64,000 nucleotides of DNA from Ancylobacter sp. IITR112 (GTDB lineage Bacteria > Pseudomonadota > Alphaproteobacteria > Rhizobiales > Xanthobacteraceae): positions 4,494,480-4,558,479 of the forward strand of contig NZ_JBGCUS010000001.1 in the NCBI RefSeq assembly GCF_041415945.1, read 5' to 3'. The position numbers were made by a program, and so were the translations under genes. Positions 17,238 to 24,349 of the stretch are shown here, in pieces. The notes under the pieces are model-generated. The model saw only the letters and a program-made list of their open reading frames with translations, was not told the DNA's origin and did no database searches. Numbering within the stretch: position 1 is the stretch's first letter; the number at the start of each line of letters is the position of its first letter.

Positions 17238-17367
17238 GGATCCGTCAGGTTTGGCTCGGGCGCAACTCCCCTATCGGCCGTTTGCCACTCGCGCCCCACC
17301 AAGGCCTCGCGTCAACGAATTCAATATCTTAAGCTGTGCAGAATTCAGGTGCGAAAGTACGGTGCCA

Positions 17368-18204
17368 ATGGCGGCGGTTTTCGGCTATGCACGGGTTTCG
17401 AAAGACGACCCGACCCTCGACGCCCAGCGCCTCACACTGCGGGCGGCGGGTGCGGTGTATATCTTTGAGGAGACCGTGGGTGCCCCCCGTGCGGACCGCC
17501 TCAGGCTCTGGATGGCGATCCGGCGCCTAGAGCCCGGTGATGTGCTTCTCGTCACGCGCCTCGATCATCTGGCCCGATCCACCCGGGATCTGTTGAAGAA
17601 CCTGGCGGCCATCGGCGAACGCGGCGCCCTGTTCCGTTCGCTGGAGGACAGCTGGGCCGACACGACGGCGCCACATGGGCAGATGCTGCGCACTGTCCTC
17701 GCGGGTCTCGCAGACTTCGAGCGCGAGTTGTTGCGTGCCCGTACCGGTCAGGGACGAGAGCGCGCCCGAGCGCAAGGGGTGAAGATGGGCCGCAAGCCCA
17801 AGCTGACAGGGCGTCAGAAGGTTGACGCTTTGATCCGCCGGGACTTTGGGGAGGAGCCTCTGTCCGAGATCGCCCGAAGCTACAATGTCAGCCGTTCGAC
17901 GATCTCTCGCCTCCGCCCCGCTGACGGTGCCCCTTATGCGCCCCGGGAGGTGGCATGGTCGACGGCTCTGGAAGCTGTCGCCGCCTATGGCAGCGTGAGC
18001 TACGGCATATTGCCCGCCGCGCGGCTCAAGGCGGTCATGTTGGGGGAAGTGCCATCGGATGCAGAGAGCGCTCAGGTGCATCAGGCGCTGACGGAGACAC
18101 TCACCTATAGGCTTCTGGAGATGGGACGTGAGATCGGTCTCGACGGCCATGGTTTTAGAGAGCGTTACAGTCAGCTTGTCGGCCGTCCCCTGCCTATGGA
18201 ATGA
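17368..18204 (+). CDS. Serine recombinase (resolvase/invertase family) with C-terminal extension
   Basis: A 278-aa small serine recombinase from ATG 17368. The catalytic domain starts AAVFGYARVSKDDPTLDAQR, with the nucleophile Ser in ARVS at about residue 11. It has the RLDHLARSTRDLL and EDSWADTTAPHGQM segments (as in Tn3 resolvases) and the ADFERELLRART helix. The HTH is LSEIARSYNVSRSTISRL near residue 170-187. Typical resolvases end there, at about 185-200 residues. This protein continues for ~90 more, of no family I know. No partner transposase or clear res site is visible, so it is probably a stray from a transposon or a resolution/inversion gene. Confidence 0.85.
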   Translation: MAAVFGYARVSKDDPTLDAQRLTLRAAGAVYIFEETVGAPRADRLRLWMAIRRLEPGDVLLVTRLDHLARSTRDLLKNLAAIGERGALFRSLEDSWADTTAPHGQMLRTVLAGLADFERELLRARTGQGRERARAQGVKMGRKPKLTGRQKVDALIRRDFGEEPLSEIARSYNVSRSTISRLRPADGAPYAPREVAWSTALEAVAAYGSVSYGILPAARLKAVMLGEVPSDAESAQVHQALTETLTYRLLEMGREIGLDGHGFRERYSQLVGRPLPME

Positions 18205-18246
18205 TAACGCTCCGCGAGAACCGCCTCGACCGGCATGGCCGCCGCC

Positions 18247-18528
18247 TCACAGGTCGATGTCCATTTCGATCTCGTCTTCGGCCAGGTCCGGCACACGAGC
18301 CGGCAGCGAGAGCGTGAGCGTGCCTCCGAGCATCCTCACCAGCCTGAGCAGCGTATCCGCCCGGCCTTTGCCCGCCTCAACGCTGATCAGGGTCGGCCGG
18401 CTGATGCCCGAAGCCATGGCCAGCTGGGCCTGGGTCATGCCACGTGCCTGTCGCAAGGCGCGCAGGGCGGCGCCGAGCTCGGCGGGTGATCGCGGCGTCA
18501 AGGTGATCGCGTCAAGGCTCTTTGACAT
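18247..18528 (-). CDS. XRE-family regulator (HipB-like), no visible partner
   Basis: A 93-aa HTH protein: LGAALRALRQARGMTQAQLA followed by MASGISRPTLISVEAGKGR (residues ~18-55) is a classic XRE domain. The remainder (LLRLVRMLGGTLTLSLPA) resembles HipB-type antitoxins that control a HipA kinase. No HipA is encoded downstream, where the recombinase ends head-on 42 bases away. Two TTGAC-type palindromes at and before its start suggest autorepression. It could be an orphaned antitoxin. Confidence 0.8.
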   Translation of the reverse strand: MSKSLDAITLTPRSPAELGAALRALRQARGMTQAQLAMASGISRPTLISVEAGKGRADTLLRLVRMLGGTLTLSLPARVPDLAEDEIEMDIDL

Positions 18529-18577
18529 AAGGCCAGAAATGGCTCATCTGCGGGCCAAGTGTCAAGGAATGTTGACA
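18511..18577. promoter_or_regulatory. Two operator palindromes of the XRE regulator
   Basis: GTCAA-GGCTCT-TTGAC at 18511-18526 covers the start codon region, and TGTCAA-GGAATG-TTGACA at 18560-18577 lies upstream. Both have the same half-site, TTGAC(A), and a 6-base centre, which suits a dimeric XRE repressor. Confidence 0.6.
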
Positions 18578-18725
18578 TGGCTGAGCCTGCAGGGCTGGGC
18601 CATGGAGCATTGACGATGGCCGATCCAGTCTATGCCGGCCTTAGCTGCGGCCGCCTCCATCGCCGGCGAAAACGACGCCACGCTCGCGGACGCCAGGCCC
18701 AAATATTTCGACATGGAACTATTGA

Positions 18726-18952
18726 TTGCACATCCTCATCTGGCCGTTGCGGCTCCTGAGCCCGATGGCGCGGAACATGGCCCTCTTTGTCCTTGTGACC
18801 GGCCTGCCCTTCGTCGTTCTCATGCGCAAGCTGTCCCTGGCCTGGATCTCCTCGCCGTGGCGGCTTTTGCGACCGGGGTGCCGGCCCTTCACGCTTCGCT
18901 CATGCTGGTGGCCGGCGCACTTTCATGGCTGATCATGGATGCCTGGAACTGA
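18726..18952 (+). pseudogene. Possible frameshifted small membrane protein
   Basis: From 18726 one frame reads IWPLRLLSPMARNMALFVLV then TGLPFVVLMRK, strongly hydrophobic. From about 18840 a different frame carries LDLLAVAAFATGVPALHASL and ends GALSWLIMDAWN with TGA at 18950-18952. The hydrophobic character passing from one frame to the next suggests one small membrane protein broken by a frameshift. I do not recognise the family. The rest of 18578-18725 holds nothing I can support. Confidence 0.35.
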
Positions 18953-18970
18953 GCTTTATCGCCTGCCGCC

Positions 18971-19022
18971 CGAAGACGACGTTCTGATCGCGCCCTATCA
19001 TTGATGCCGCACGGCGGGCGCC
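18971..19022 (+). repeat. Direct repeat flanking the 89-aa cassette, left copy
   Basis: CGAAGACGA...TCTGA.CGCGCCCTATCATTGAT...GGCGGGCG occurs here and again at about 19420-19473. The core CGCGCCCTATCATTGAT (18989-19005) is identical in both; the flanks are about 80% alike by eye. In frame the core reads APYH-stop, so it may be the tail of a lost gene duplicated on both sides of the AT-rich insert. Confidence 0.6.
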
Positions 19023-19084
19023 ATTCGCATGGAACACTACGTGACCGTTCCGCTTGATTTAGCGAGGATTATAAAGAGGCGCGC

Positions 19085-19354
19085 ATGACCGAAATGATCA
19101 AGAATTATCTCACTAGCGTAAACGTTTTCATGGATTTATTCTTTATCGGCTGCCTGTATGTATCCATCATCGTATATGTACCGCACCTTTTTCGTTCATT
19201 AATATCAGGCGTATTAGAAGTTAAAATCGGTGTATTTGACATACGTGCAAGGCCATTCAAATATATATTAATGATGATTTTCTCGTTTTTATACTTTTCG
19301 TTATTCCTGTTTGGCGCCTTCGCAATCGCCTGGACGCGATACCTAGGTTATTAA
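19085..19354 (+). CDS. 89-aa integral membrane protein, AT-rich, copy B
   Basis: A paralogue of the protein at 3889-4158 with exactly the same length: MTEMIKNYLTSVNVFMDLFF at the start, then two hydrophobic segments, and IAWTRYLGY at the end. Conserved positions include YLxS, FMxL, PHxxxSxISGV, GVFxIR, KYILMMI, LYxxxF and WxRYLG. It is preceded by AAAGAGG (19072-19078). Composition is AT-rich against a GC-rich background. It is followed at the same 17-base distance as copy A by a start codon of a second gene, here reduced to a few codons. Function unknown. Confidence 0.75.
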   Translation: MTEMIKNYLTSVNVFMDLFFIGCLYVSIIVYVPHLFRSLISGVLEVKIGVFDIRARPFKYILMMIFSFLYFSLFLFGAFAIAWTRYLGY

Positions 19355-19371
19355 AGGAGGGCTTTGTACCT

Positions 19372-19407
19372 ATGGGTGCAATCGAATTGTCGATAACTCG
19401 CCGATGA
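19372..19407 (+). pseudogene. Vestigial start of the second cassette gene, copy B
   Basis: AGGAGGG followed by TACCTATGGG and ten more codons, then TGA. In copy A the corresponding junction is also 17 bases long and also ends TACCTATGGG, where it opens the 115-aa gene. The shared CAATCGAATT a little further in suggests this is the same gene after an internal deletion and truncation. Confidence 0.5.
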
Positions 19408-19419
19408 AGCCCTATGAGA

Positions 19420-19473
19420 TCCGAAGACGATCGATCTGAGCGCGCCCTATCATTGATATCGCGTGGCGGGCGG
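19420..19473 (+). repeat. Direct repeat flanking the 89-aa cassette, right copy
   Basis: Partner of the repeat at 18971-19022. The identical core CGCGCCCTATCATTGAT lies at 19441-19457, 452 bases from the left core. The following stretch to 19625 contains no supported gene. Confidence 0.6.
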
Positions 19474-19625
19474 CTTCCGCCGCCCGGCCTCGGGACCGCC
19501 GTAAGCGCGGCCCCGCCCGCATGAATCGCTAGGGCTCTTCACGCTTGAACTTTGCCACCGGGGGACGGGGAACAGGAGTTGACACTTAGAGCCGACGTTG
19601 AGGCCCCGAAGTGGAACCCATTCCG

Positions 19626-19661
19626 TTTCGAATGATTCGTTTATTGCGTTTATTTCGAATG
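19626..19661. promoter_or_regulatory. Paired TTTCGAATG boxes upstream of the PIN toxin-antitoxin operon
   Basis: TTTCGAATG occurs at 19626-19634 and again at 19653-19661. Each contains the palindrome TTCGAA, and the AT-rich stretch between them could hold promoter elements. Their place just before the antitoxin gene fits autoregulation. Confidence 0.45.
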
Positions 19662-19695
19662 CGCGGTATGAGAAAGCCAACTTGGAGACAGCCCC

Positions 19696-20154
19696 ATGAC
19701 CATTCCAGCTCTTGCAGAGGGACTCGGTGGCCGCCTTCCTTCCGACAATGAGAAGGCAGCTGCAAATCAGTTGCGAACCATCCTGGCAGCCCATGCCGCC
19801 GGGGATGCGAAGCTCCGCGTTCTTGAGGATGCCACGAACCGTCCCGCCGAAATCACTCTGACGCCGGCTCTGTCGAATCTGCTCATGGAACTGCTCCGGC
19901 ACGTTGGCCGGGGGGACGCGGTGACGCTTGTGCCGGTCAGTAAGATGCTGACGACGCAGCAGGCCGCCGATATCCTCAATGTCTCGCGTCCTTTCCTGAT
20001 CGGCCTTTTGGAGCGGGGCGAAATCGCACACACGAGCGTGGGTCGACATCGGCGAATCCGGGCCGAGGACCTGTTTGCCTTCAAGAAAAAGCGTGACGCC
20101 GCCCGCAGCGACGCACTTGGGCAGCTGGCCGAACTGGATGCGGACTACCTCTGA
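19696..20154 (+). CDS. HTH antitoxin of a PIN-domain toxin pair (excisionase-type fold)
   Basis: A 152-aa protein with an N-terminal region resembling antitoxin dimerisation modules (LRVLEDATNRPAEITLTPAL) and an excisionase/MerR-like HTH: LTTQQAADILNVSRPFLIGL followed by RGEIAHTSVGRHRRIRAEDL. Proteins of this build usually pair with a PIN ribonuclease encoded immediately downstream, as here (three bases between stop and start). It would bind the toxin and the operator. Start ATG 19696 with GGAGA at 19684-19688. Confidence 0.85.
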   Translation: MTIPALAEGLGGRLPSDNEKAAANQLRTILAAHAAGDAKLRVLEDATNRPAEITLTPALSNLLMELLRHVGRGDAVTLVPVSKMLTTQQAADILNVSRPFLIGLLERGEIAHTSVGRHRRIRAEDLFAFKKKRDAARSDALGQLAELDADYL

Positions 20155-20157
20155 GCC

Positions 20158-20595
20158 ATGTTCGCAAACCGCTTCACCGCGTTCGTAGACGCTTGCACAC
20201 TGGCCGGGGCGTTGAAGCGGAACATGTTGCTTACGCTGGCGGAGGCTGAGTTTTTCCGCATCCGCTGGTCCGGGCCGGTGCTGACTGAAACGCAGCAAGC
20301 CATTGAGAAGATGCTCGCGAACAAGGGCGTCGCCGACGCTGTAGACCGAGCGGTGCGGGCACGGCAGAGCATGGAAGCCGCCTTCGAGGAAGCGCTGGTC
20401 ACCGATTTCGATAAATTCCTGTGCGTATGCGACGACCTTCCCGACCCGAATGATGCTCACGTCGTCGCCGCGGCTTTGAAGACGCAGGCGGCAATGATCG
20501 TGACCGACAACCTGAAGCACTTTCCCGCTGCGGTTCTCTCACCGCTGAACATCGAAGCCCGCTCGGCAGATGTCTTCATTGCCGACACGATTTGA
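20158..20595 (+). pseudogene. PIN-domain toxin, 3' end cut off by IS3 copy 2
   Basis: A VapC-like ribonuclease with FVDACTLAGAL, an LTETQQAIEK acidic site, DPNDAHVVAAA and IVTDNLKHFP, so all four PIN acidic positions can be assigned. The last native codon is ATT (20590-20592). The stop TGA is the first three bases of the IS terminal repeat (TGAGGTGG). Proteins of this family normally continue another ~40 residues past this point. The gene has therefore lost its 3' end, which should lie beyond the other IS copy left of the window if the inversion model is right. Activity of the 145-aa product is uncertain. Confidence 0.85.
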
Positions 20596-20658
20596 GGTGG
20601 TCCCCGAAATCCGGACAGGGAGTTAAGCTTGGTTCGGCCTGACGGAAGGACGAGCCCG

Positions 20659-20943
20659 ATGACCGGGAAGAGGAAGCGATATTCATCGGATTTCAAGGCG
20701 AAGGTGGCCCTGGAGGCACTGCGCGGGGAACAGACGGTGGCCCAGTTGGCGGCGAAGCATGGTCTCCACCAGACCATGATCAACGCTTGGAAGAAGCAGG
20801 CCATCGAGGGGATGGCCGCAGTGTTCTCCGGCAAGGCGGAAGCGGCCGACGCCGCCCGCGAGAGCGAGATCGACCAGCTCCATGCCAAGATCGGCCAACT
20901 GGTGGTGGAACGGGATTTTTTGCGTCGGGCCTCCGGGCGATGA
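20659..20943 (+). CDS. IS3-family transposase OrfA
   Basis: A 94-aa HTH protein from MTGKRKRYSSDFKAKVALEA to RDFLRRASGR. The heptamer TTTTTTG at 20916-20922, read as T TTT TTG in the OrfA frame, is a classic -1 slippery site. A shift there enters the OrfB frame (FFASGLRAMSVGAK), giving the OrfAB transposase. A leucine-zipper-like coiled coil (ESEIDQLHAKIGQLVVERDF) precedes the slip, as usual for the family. Confidence 0.92.
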   Translation: MTGKRKRYSSDFKAKVALEALRGEQTVAQLAAKHGLHQTMINAWKKQAIEGMAAVFSGKAEAADAARESEIDQLHAKIGQLVVERDFLRRASGR

Positions 20944-21794
20944 GCGTGGGGGCAAAACGCGACATGATCGAACCGGATCACCCCCGACTACCGATCACGC
21001 GCCAGTGCGCCCTGGTCGGCATCAGCCGGTCGGCTTTCTACGGCGGGCCGCGGATCGAAAGCCCCGAGACTCTTGCCATTATGCGGGCGATCGACGGCCA
21101 GTTTCTCGAGACGCCGTGGTACGGCTCGCGGCAAATGGTGCGCCATCTGCGCCGGCAGGGGCACGAGGTTGGGCGCAAGCGTGTGCGGCGCCTCATGGCC
21201 CGCATGGGGCTGGCCACCATCTACCAGCGGCCGAAGACCACGGTGCGCCACCCGCAGCACCGCATCTTCCCCTATCTCTTGCGCACCATGGCGATCGAGG
21301 AGCCCGACCAGGTCTGGTGCGCCGACATCACTTACATCCCGATGCGGCGCGGATTCCTGTATCTGGTCGCCATCATGGACTGGCACAGCCGCAGGGTTCT
21401 CTCCTGGCGGCTCTCCAACACCATGGAGGCCGACTTCTGCATCGAGGCACTGGAGGAGGCCTTGTCCCGGTTCGGGCGGCCGAGCATCTTCAACACCGAC
21501 CAGGGAAGCCAGTTCACCAGCCCGCGCTTCGCAAAGGTGCTGCTGGACGCTGGCGTGCGGATCTCCATGGATGGCCGCGGCCGGTGGATGGACAACGTGT
21601 TCATCGAGCGCCTCTGGCGGTCCCTGAAATACGAGTGCATCTACCTCAACGCCTTCGAGACCGGGTCCGAGGCCCGCGCCGGGATCGGCCGATGGATCAC
21701 CTACTACAACCGCACGAGGCCCCACTCGGCTCTCGGCGGCAGAACGCCGGAGGAGGTCCACATGGCCTGCGACGGCATCAACAAGGCGGCGTGA
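20940..21794 (+). CDS. IS3-family transposase OrfB (DDE catalytic part)
   Basis: 284 aa from the ATG at 20940, which overlaps the OrfA stop (ATGA). The main product is probably the OrfAB fusion by -1 frameshifting. The rve core shows WCADITYIPM (first Asp), FNTDQGSQFTS (second Asp) and NVFIERLWRSLKYE (Glu). It ends RTPEEVHMACDGINKAA. No disabling change is visible. Confidence 0.94.
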   Translation: MSVGAKRDMIEPDHPRLPITRQCALVGISRSAFYGGPRIESPETLAIMRAIDGQFLETPWYGSRQMVRHLRRQGHEVGRKRVRRLMARMGLATIYQRPKTTVRHPQHRIFPYLLRTMAIEEPDQVWCADITYIPMRRGFLYLVAIMDWHSRRVLSWRLSNTMEADFCIEALEEALSRFGRPSIFNTDQGSQFTSPRFAKVLLDAGVRISMDGRGRWMDNVFIERLWRSLKYECIYLNAFETGSEARAGIGRWITYYNRTRPHSALGGRTPEEVHMACDGINKAA

Positions 21795-21855
21795 CACACA
21801 CCAGAACCAAGCTTAGCGAAGCCGCCAAAATGTCCGGCGAATGGGGACCACCTCA

Positions 21856-22684
21856 CCTCGACGTTCAGCGTCTCCATGGCGATGGTGCCGCCGATGGCCC
21901 CGCCGACGCTGCCGTCCGGCCCCTTGGTCACGGTGATGCCGGAGATGAGGTCCGGGTCGACATAGGTGCGGTTGTCGACACCGGCATAGCCGCGATAGGT
22001 GGAGCTGGACTGCTGCGAGCCGTCAATGGTGGTGGCGACGCGGTTCATGCCCTGCAGGCCGCGAATATTGGGGTCGATCGAAGCGCCATTATTGCTGGAA
22101 CCCGAGATCACGCCGGGCGTGCCCTGGAAGATCGAGCCGGAGGTGAGGCCGGGAAAGCGCTCCAGCTCCTGCCCGGAAATAAAGTTGGTCGAGCCGGGTG
22201 TCTCGAAGGGCAGGTCGGCGGCGGCGCGGGCGCCGGACACGTCGATGGCGTCGAGCGCGATGGCGCCGTCCGGTGCGGTTCCGGCCGCGCCGGGCTCCGT
22301 GAGCGCGAACAGGGCGAGGGTGTTGGCGCCGGCATGGGAATAGCCGAGGCCGGTGCCCTGAAGCAGGCGGGCCATGGCCTGGTCCAGCGGCACCGTTCCG
22401 CTGACCCCGGCAGAGCGCTTGCCCGCCGCGATTTCCGGCGCATAGGTGATCTGCAGCCCCGCCTGCCGGCCGAACGCCGCAAGGGCGCTCGACAGCGGGC
22501 CGGGGGCGATGTTGACGGTGACCTCGCGCGGGGCCTGCGCCAGAGCGGGCGCGGGCCAGGCCATGAAGGCTGTGGCAAGGCAGGTCGAGCTCAGCAGGCC
22601 GAGGGCCAGCAGCCGCGCGCGGGCGCGCGGTGCCGCGCGGGTACCACAGGCCGTCATCTTCGCCCGAAACCGCTTCGACGCCAT
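21856..22684 (-). pseudogene. TonB-dependent receptor, 5' part (signal peptide, STN domain, plug)
   Basis: The first 276 codons of the receptor whose remainder is at 338-2895. A signal peptide ends near PAPALAQ (residue ~50). An STN signalling domain follows: VTVNIAPGPLSSALAAFGRQ to HAGANTLALFAL. That domain marks FecA-like transducing receptors that contact a FecR anti-sigma factor. The plug begins at about residue 150 and reaches GPDGSVGGAIGGTIAMETLN before IS3 copy 2. After the last native base the frame would read on into IS sequence. The gene lies directly downstream of fecI and fecR on the same strand. Confidence 0.93.
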
Positions 22685-22796
22685 GGCACTTCGCTCCGTC
22701 TGTTCGCGACCGAAAGGGCGGTGGCCGATGCCAGATGGCCGCCCTATGGGTGGAACGGACGGGGTCCGCGGATTTTCTCCCCGTGGCGATGTTTTT

Positions 22797-23756
22797 TCAG
22801 ACGGAGGTGATCAGGGTCAGCCAGGGCGAGAGCTGGCGCACCTTGCCGCCGCGCGGATGCACCACCGCTTCGAGCGCGGCGCGCGGATTGCCGAGGTCGA
22901 ACACGCCGCTGATCCGCTGGGCGCCGAGGCCGGGATCGAGGATCATCACGCGGCCGGCCTGCCAGCGGGCGATGCGCGCGACCACGGAGCTGATCGGCTC
23001 CCGCTCGGCGACGATCAGGCCGTCGCGCCAGGAGCCGATGCTGCCGCTCTCGCGCGGCCCGCTCTCGACGCCGAACGTGTTCTGGTCGAGGGTGAGGTAG
23101 CGCCCCGCCTCCACGGTTTCGCCCCGCGCCAGGGCGGGGCCGGGCCCTTCCGCACGGACGCGGCCCCGGTCCACCGCCAGCCTGACGAAGCCGGCATCGA
23201 CGCCGATGTCGAAGGCGGTTGCGAGCGCGCGCGCCCGCATCTCGCCGGCGGCCACGGTGAACGGGCGGGAGGGGTCGGGCGCCACCTCGAAAAAGGCCAT
23301 GCCGGCGAGAAGCTCGGCCTGGCGCGTCGTCGGCGTGAAGGTGCTGCGCAGCGCCGTGTCGGGGCCGAGCGTCACCACGGTGGCGTCCGCCAGGGTGATG
23401 CGGCGCAGCTCCCCCGTCGAGGTGGCGTAGTCCGCCCGCAGATGGATCCACAGCGCCGGACCGAAGGCGGCGCCCGCGCCCGCCGTGGCAAGGGCCGCCA
23501 GTCCGCCCAGCATGACGGTTCGGCGCGAGCCGCCCCTGCCCGGTCTTTCGCCGCCACGGCCGCCCTGAAGAACTTTGCCGGCCATGCCGTGCAGTTCGGC
23601 GGCTTCCGCCCAGGCCGCCTCATGCGAGGCCCCCCGCGCCCGCCACCCCGCGACGAGATCGCGCGTGACCGGGTTGGCGGGATCGTTCTGCAGGCGAATG
23701 ATCAGGTCGAGCGCTTCCTCGAACAGCTTGTCGTCGCTCGATGCATCTTCGGTCAT
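22797..23756 (-). CDS. fecR: FecR-family transmembrane anti-sigma factor
   Basis: A 319-aa regulator passing a signal from the outer-membrane receptor's STN domain to FecI. The N-terminal cytoplasmic part (DUF4880-like) has LFEEALDLIIRLQNDPANP and HEAAWAEAAELH. One membrane segment lies around residues 84-105 (TVMLGGLAALATAGAGAAF). The periplasmic FecR domain contains YATSTGELRRITLADATVVT and the C-terminal LNPRAALEAVV-like end. 112 bases separate it from the receptor. With the receptor broken, it has no intact local signalling partner. Confidence 0.92.
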   Translation of the reverse strand: MTEDASSDDKLFEEALDLIIRLQNDPANPVTRDLVAGWRARGASHEAAWAEAAELHGMAGKVLQGGRGGERPGRGGSRRTVMLGGLAALATAGAGAAFGPALWIHLRADYATSTGELRRITLADATVVTLGPDTALRSTFTPTTRQAELLAGMAFFEVAPDPSRPFTVAAGEMRARALATAFDIGVDAGFVRLAVDRGRVRAEGPGPALARGETVEAGRYLTLDQNTFGVESGPRESGSIGSWRDGLIVAEREPISSVVARIARWQAGRVMILDPGLGAQRISGVFDLGNPRAALEAVVHPRGGKVRQLSPWLTLITSV

Positions 23757-23836
23757 GGCGTGCTCATCCGCTGACGGCCCTGCGGGCGAACCCTCCTTGC
23801 CCTACATCATTTAAGACGGATGGGTCGGGTGAATTT

Positions 23837-24349
23837 TCACCCGTGGCGTGGCGGCGCGTCCTCTTTCAGGCGCAGGCGCAGGTGAAGATAGGCCTGCCGG
23901 ATCAGCGACCAGGTGCGCGACACGGAAAGGCCGAGTTCGGCCGCGATCTGCTGCATGGTGCGCTCGCCGAGGCGGTGCATCTCGAAAGCCCGCCGCGTCG
24001 GCTCCGGCAGGTCCAGCAGCGCGCGGGCGACGATCGCCAGCCTCTGCCGGTCATAGAGGATGGTCTCGGGCGAGGGGGCGAAGGCGGGGATGTCGTTGAG
24101 ATCGTCCGTGGCAAGATCGACGAACTCCATGAGCCGCTCGTGCCGGTAAAAATCCACCGACAGATTGCGCGCGACCTGATGCAGATAGGCCCTCGGATGG
24201 TCGGCATGGCGGGCCGGTGTCGTCAGCAGCCGGACAAACGTGTCCTGGGTGAGGTCCGCAGCGGCCTCGGCGCTGTGTCCGCGCCGCCGCAGGAACCGGT
24301 TGATCTCACGCGCGTGCCGCAGGAAAAGGCGGTGGAGATCCCAGCTCAT
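23837..24349 (-). CDS. fecI: FecI-like ECF sigma factor
   Basis: A 170-aa extracytoplasmic-function sigma factor. The start MSWDLHRLFLRHAREINRFL at 24349 is chosen because GGAGGAGGT stands five bases before it. Region 2 has AAADLTQDTFVRLLTTP and YLHQVARNLSVDFYR; region 4 has LPEPTRRAFEMHRLGERTMQ and the HTH IAAELGLSVSRTWSLIRQAY. Region 3 is absent, as in all ECF factors. It should direct transcription of the receptor gene when FecR is relieved. Confidence 0.93.
   Translation of the reverse strand: MSWDLHRLFLRHAREINRFLRRRGHSAEAAADLTQDTFVRLLTTPARHADHPRAYLHQVARNLSVDFYRHERLMEFVDLATDDLNDIPAFAPSPETILYDRQRLAIVARALLDLPEPTRRAFEMHRLGERTMQQIAAELGLSVSRTWSLIRQAYLHLRLRLKEDAPPRHG

Larger units (their letters stand above)
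20593..21855 (+). mobile_element. IS3-family insertion sequence, copy 2 (complete, 1263 bp)
   Basis: Terminal inverted repeats begin TGAGGTGGTCCCC at 20593 and end with its complement at 21855. The element has the two overlapping frames of the family. Left flank is the PIN gene (…GACACGATT) and right flank the TonB receptor 5' part (CCTCGACG…). The 3 bases on the left (ATT) and right (CCT) do not match each other. That is expected if the element's two flanks come from two different insertion sites exchanged by recombination. OrfA and OrfB both look intact. Confidence 0.96.

Noticed and set aside
20158..20595. PIN toxin as a complete gene
   Set aside because: Its stop codon is made by the IS terminal repeat, so the natural end is missing.
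338..21855. Composite transposon bounded by the two IS3 copies, carrying the CRISPR-Cas locus as cargo
   Set aside because: In that case both receptor halves would lie outside the IS pair on the same strand. One half lies inside and on the opposite strand, so inversion between IS copies fits and transposition of the unit does not.
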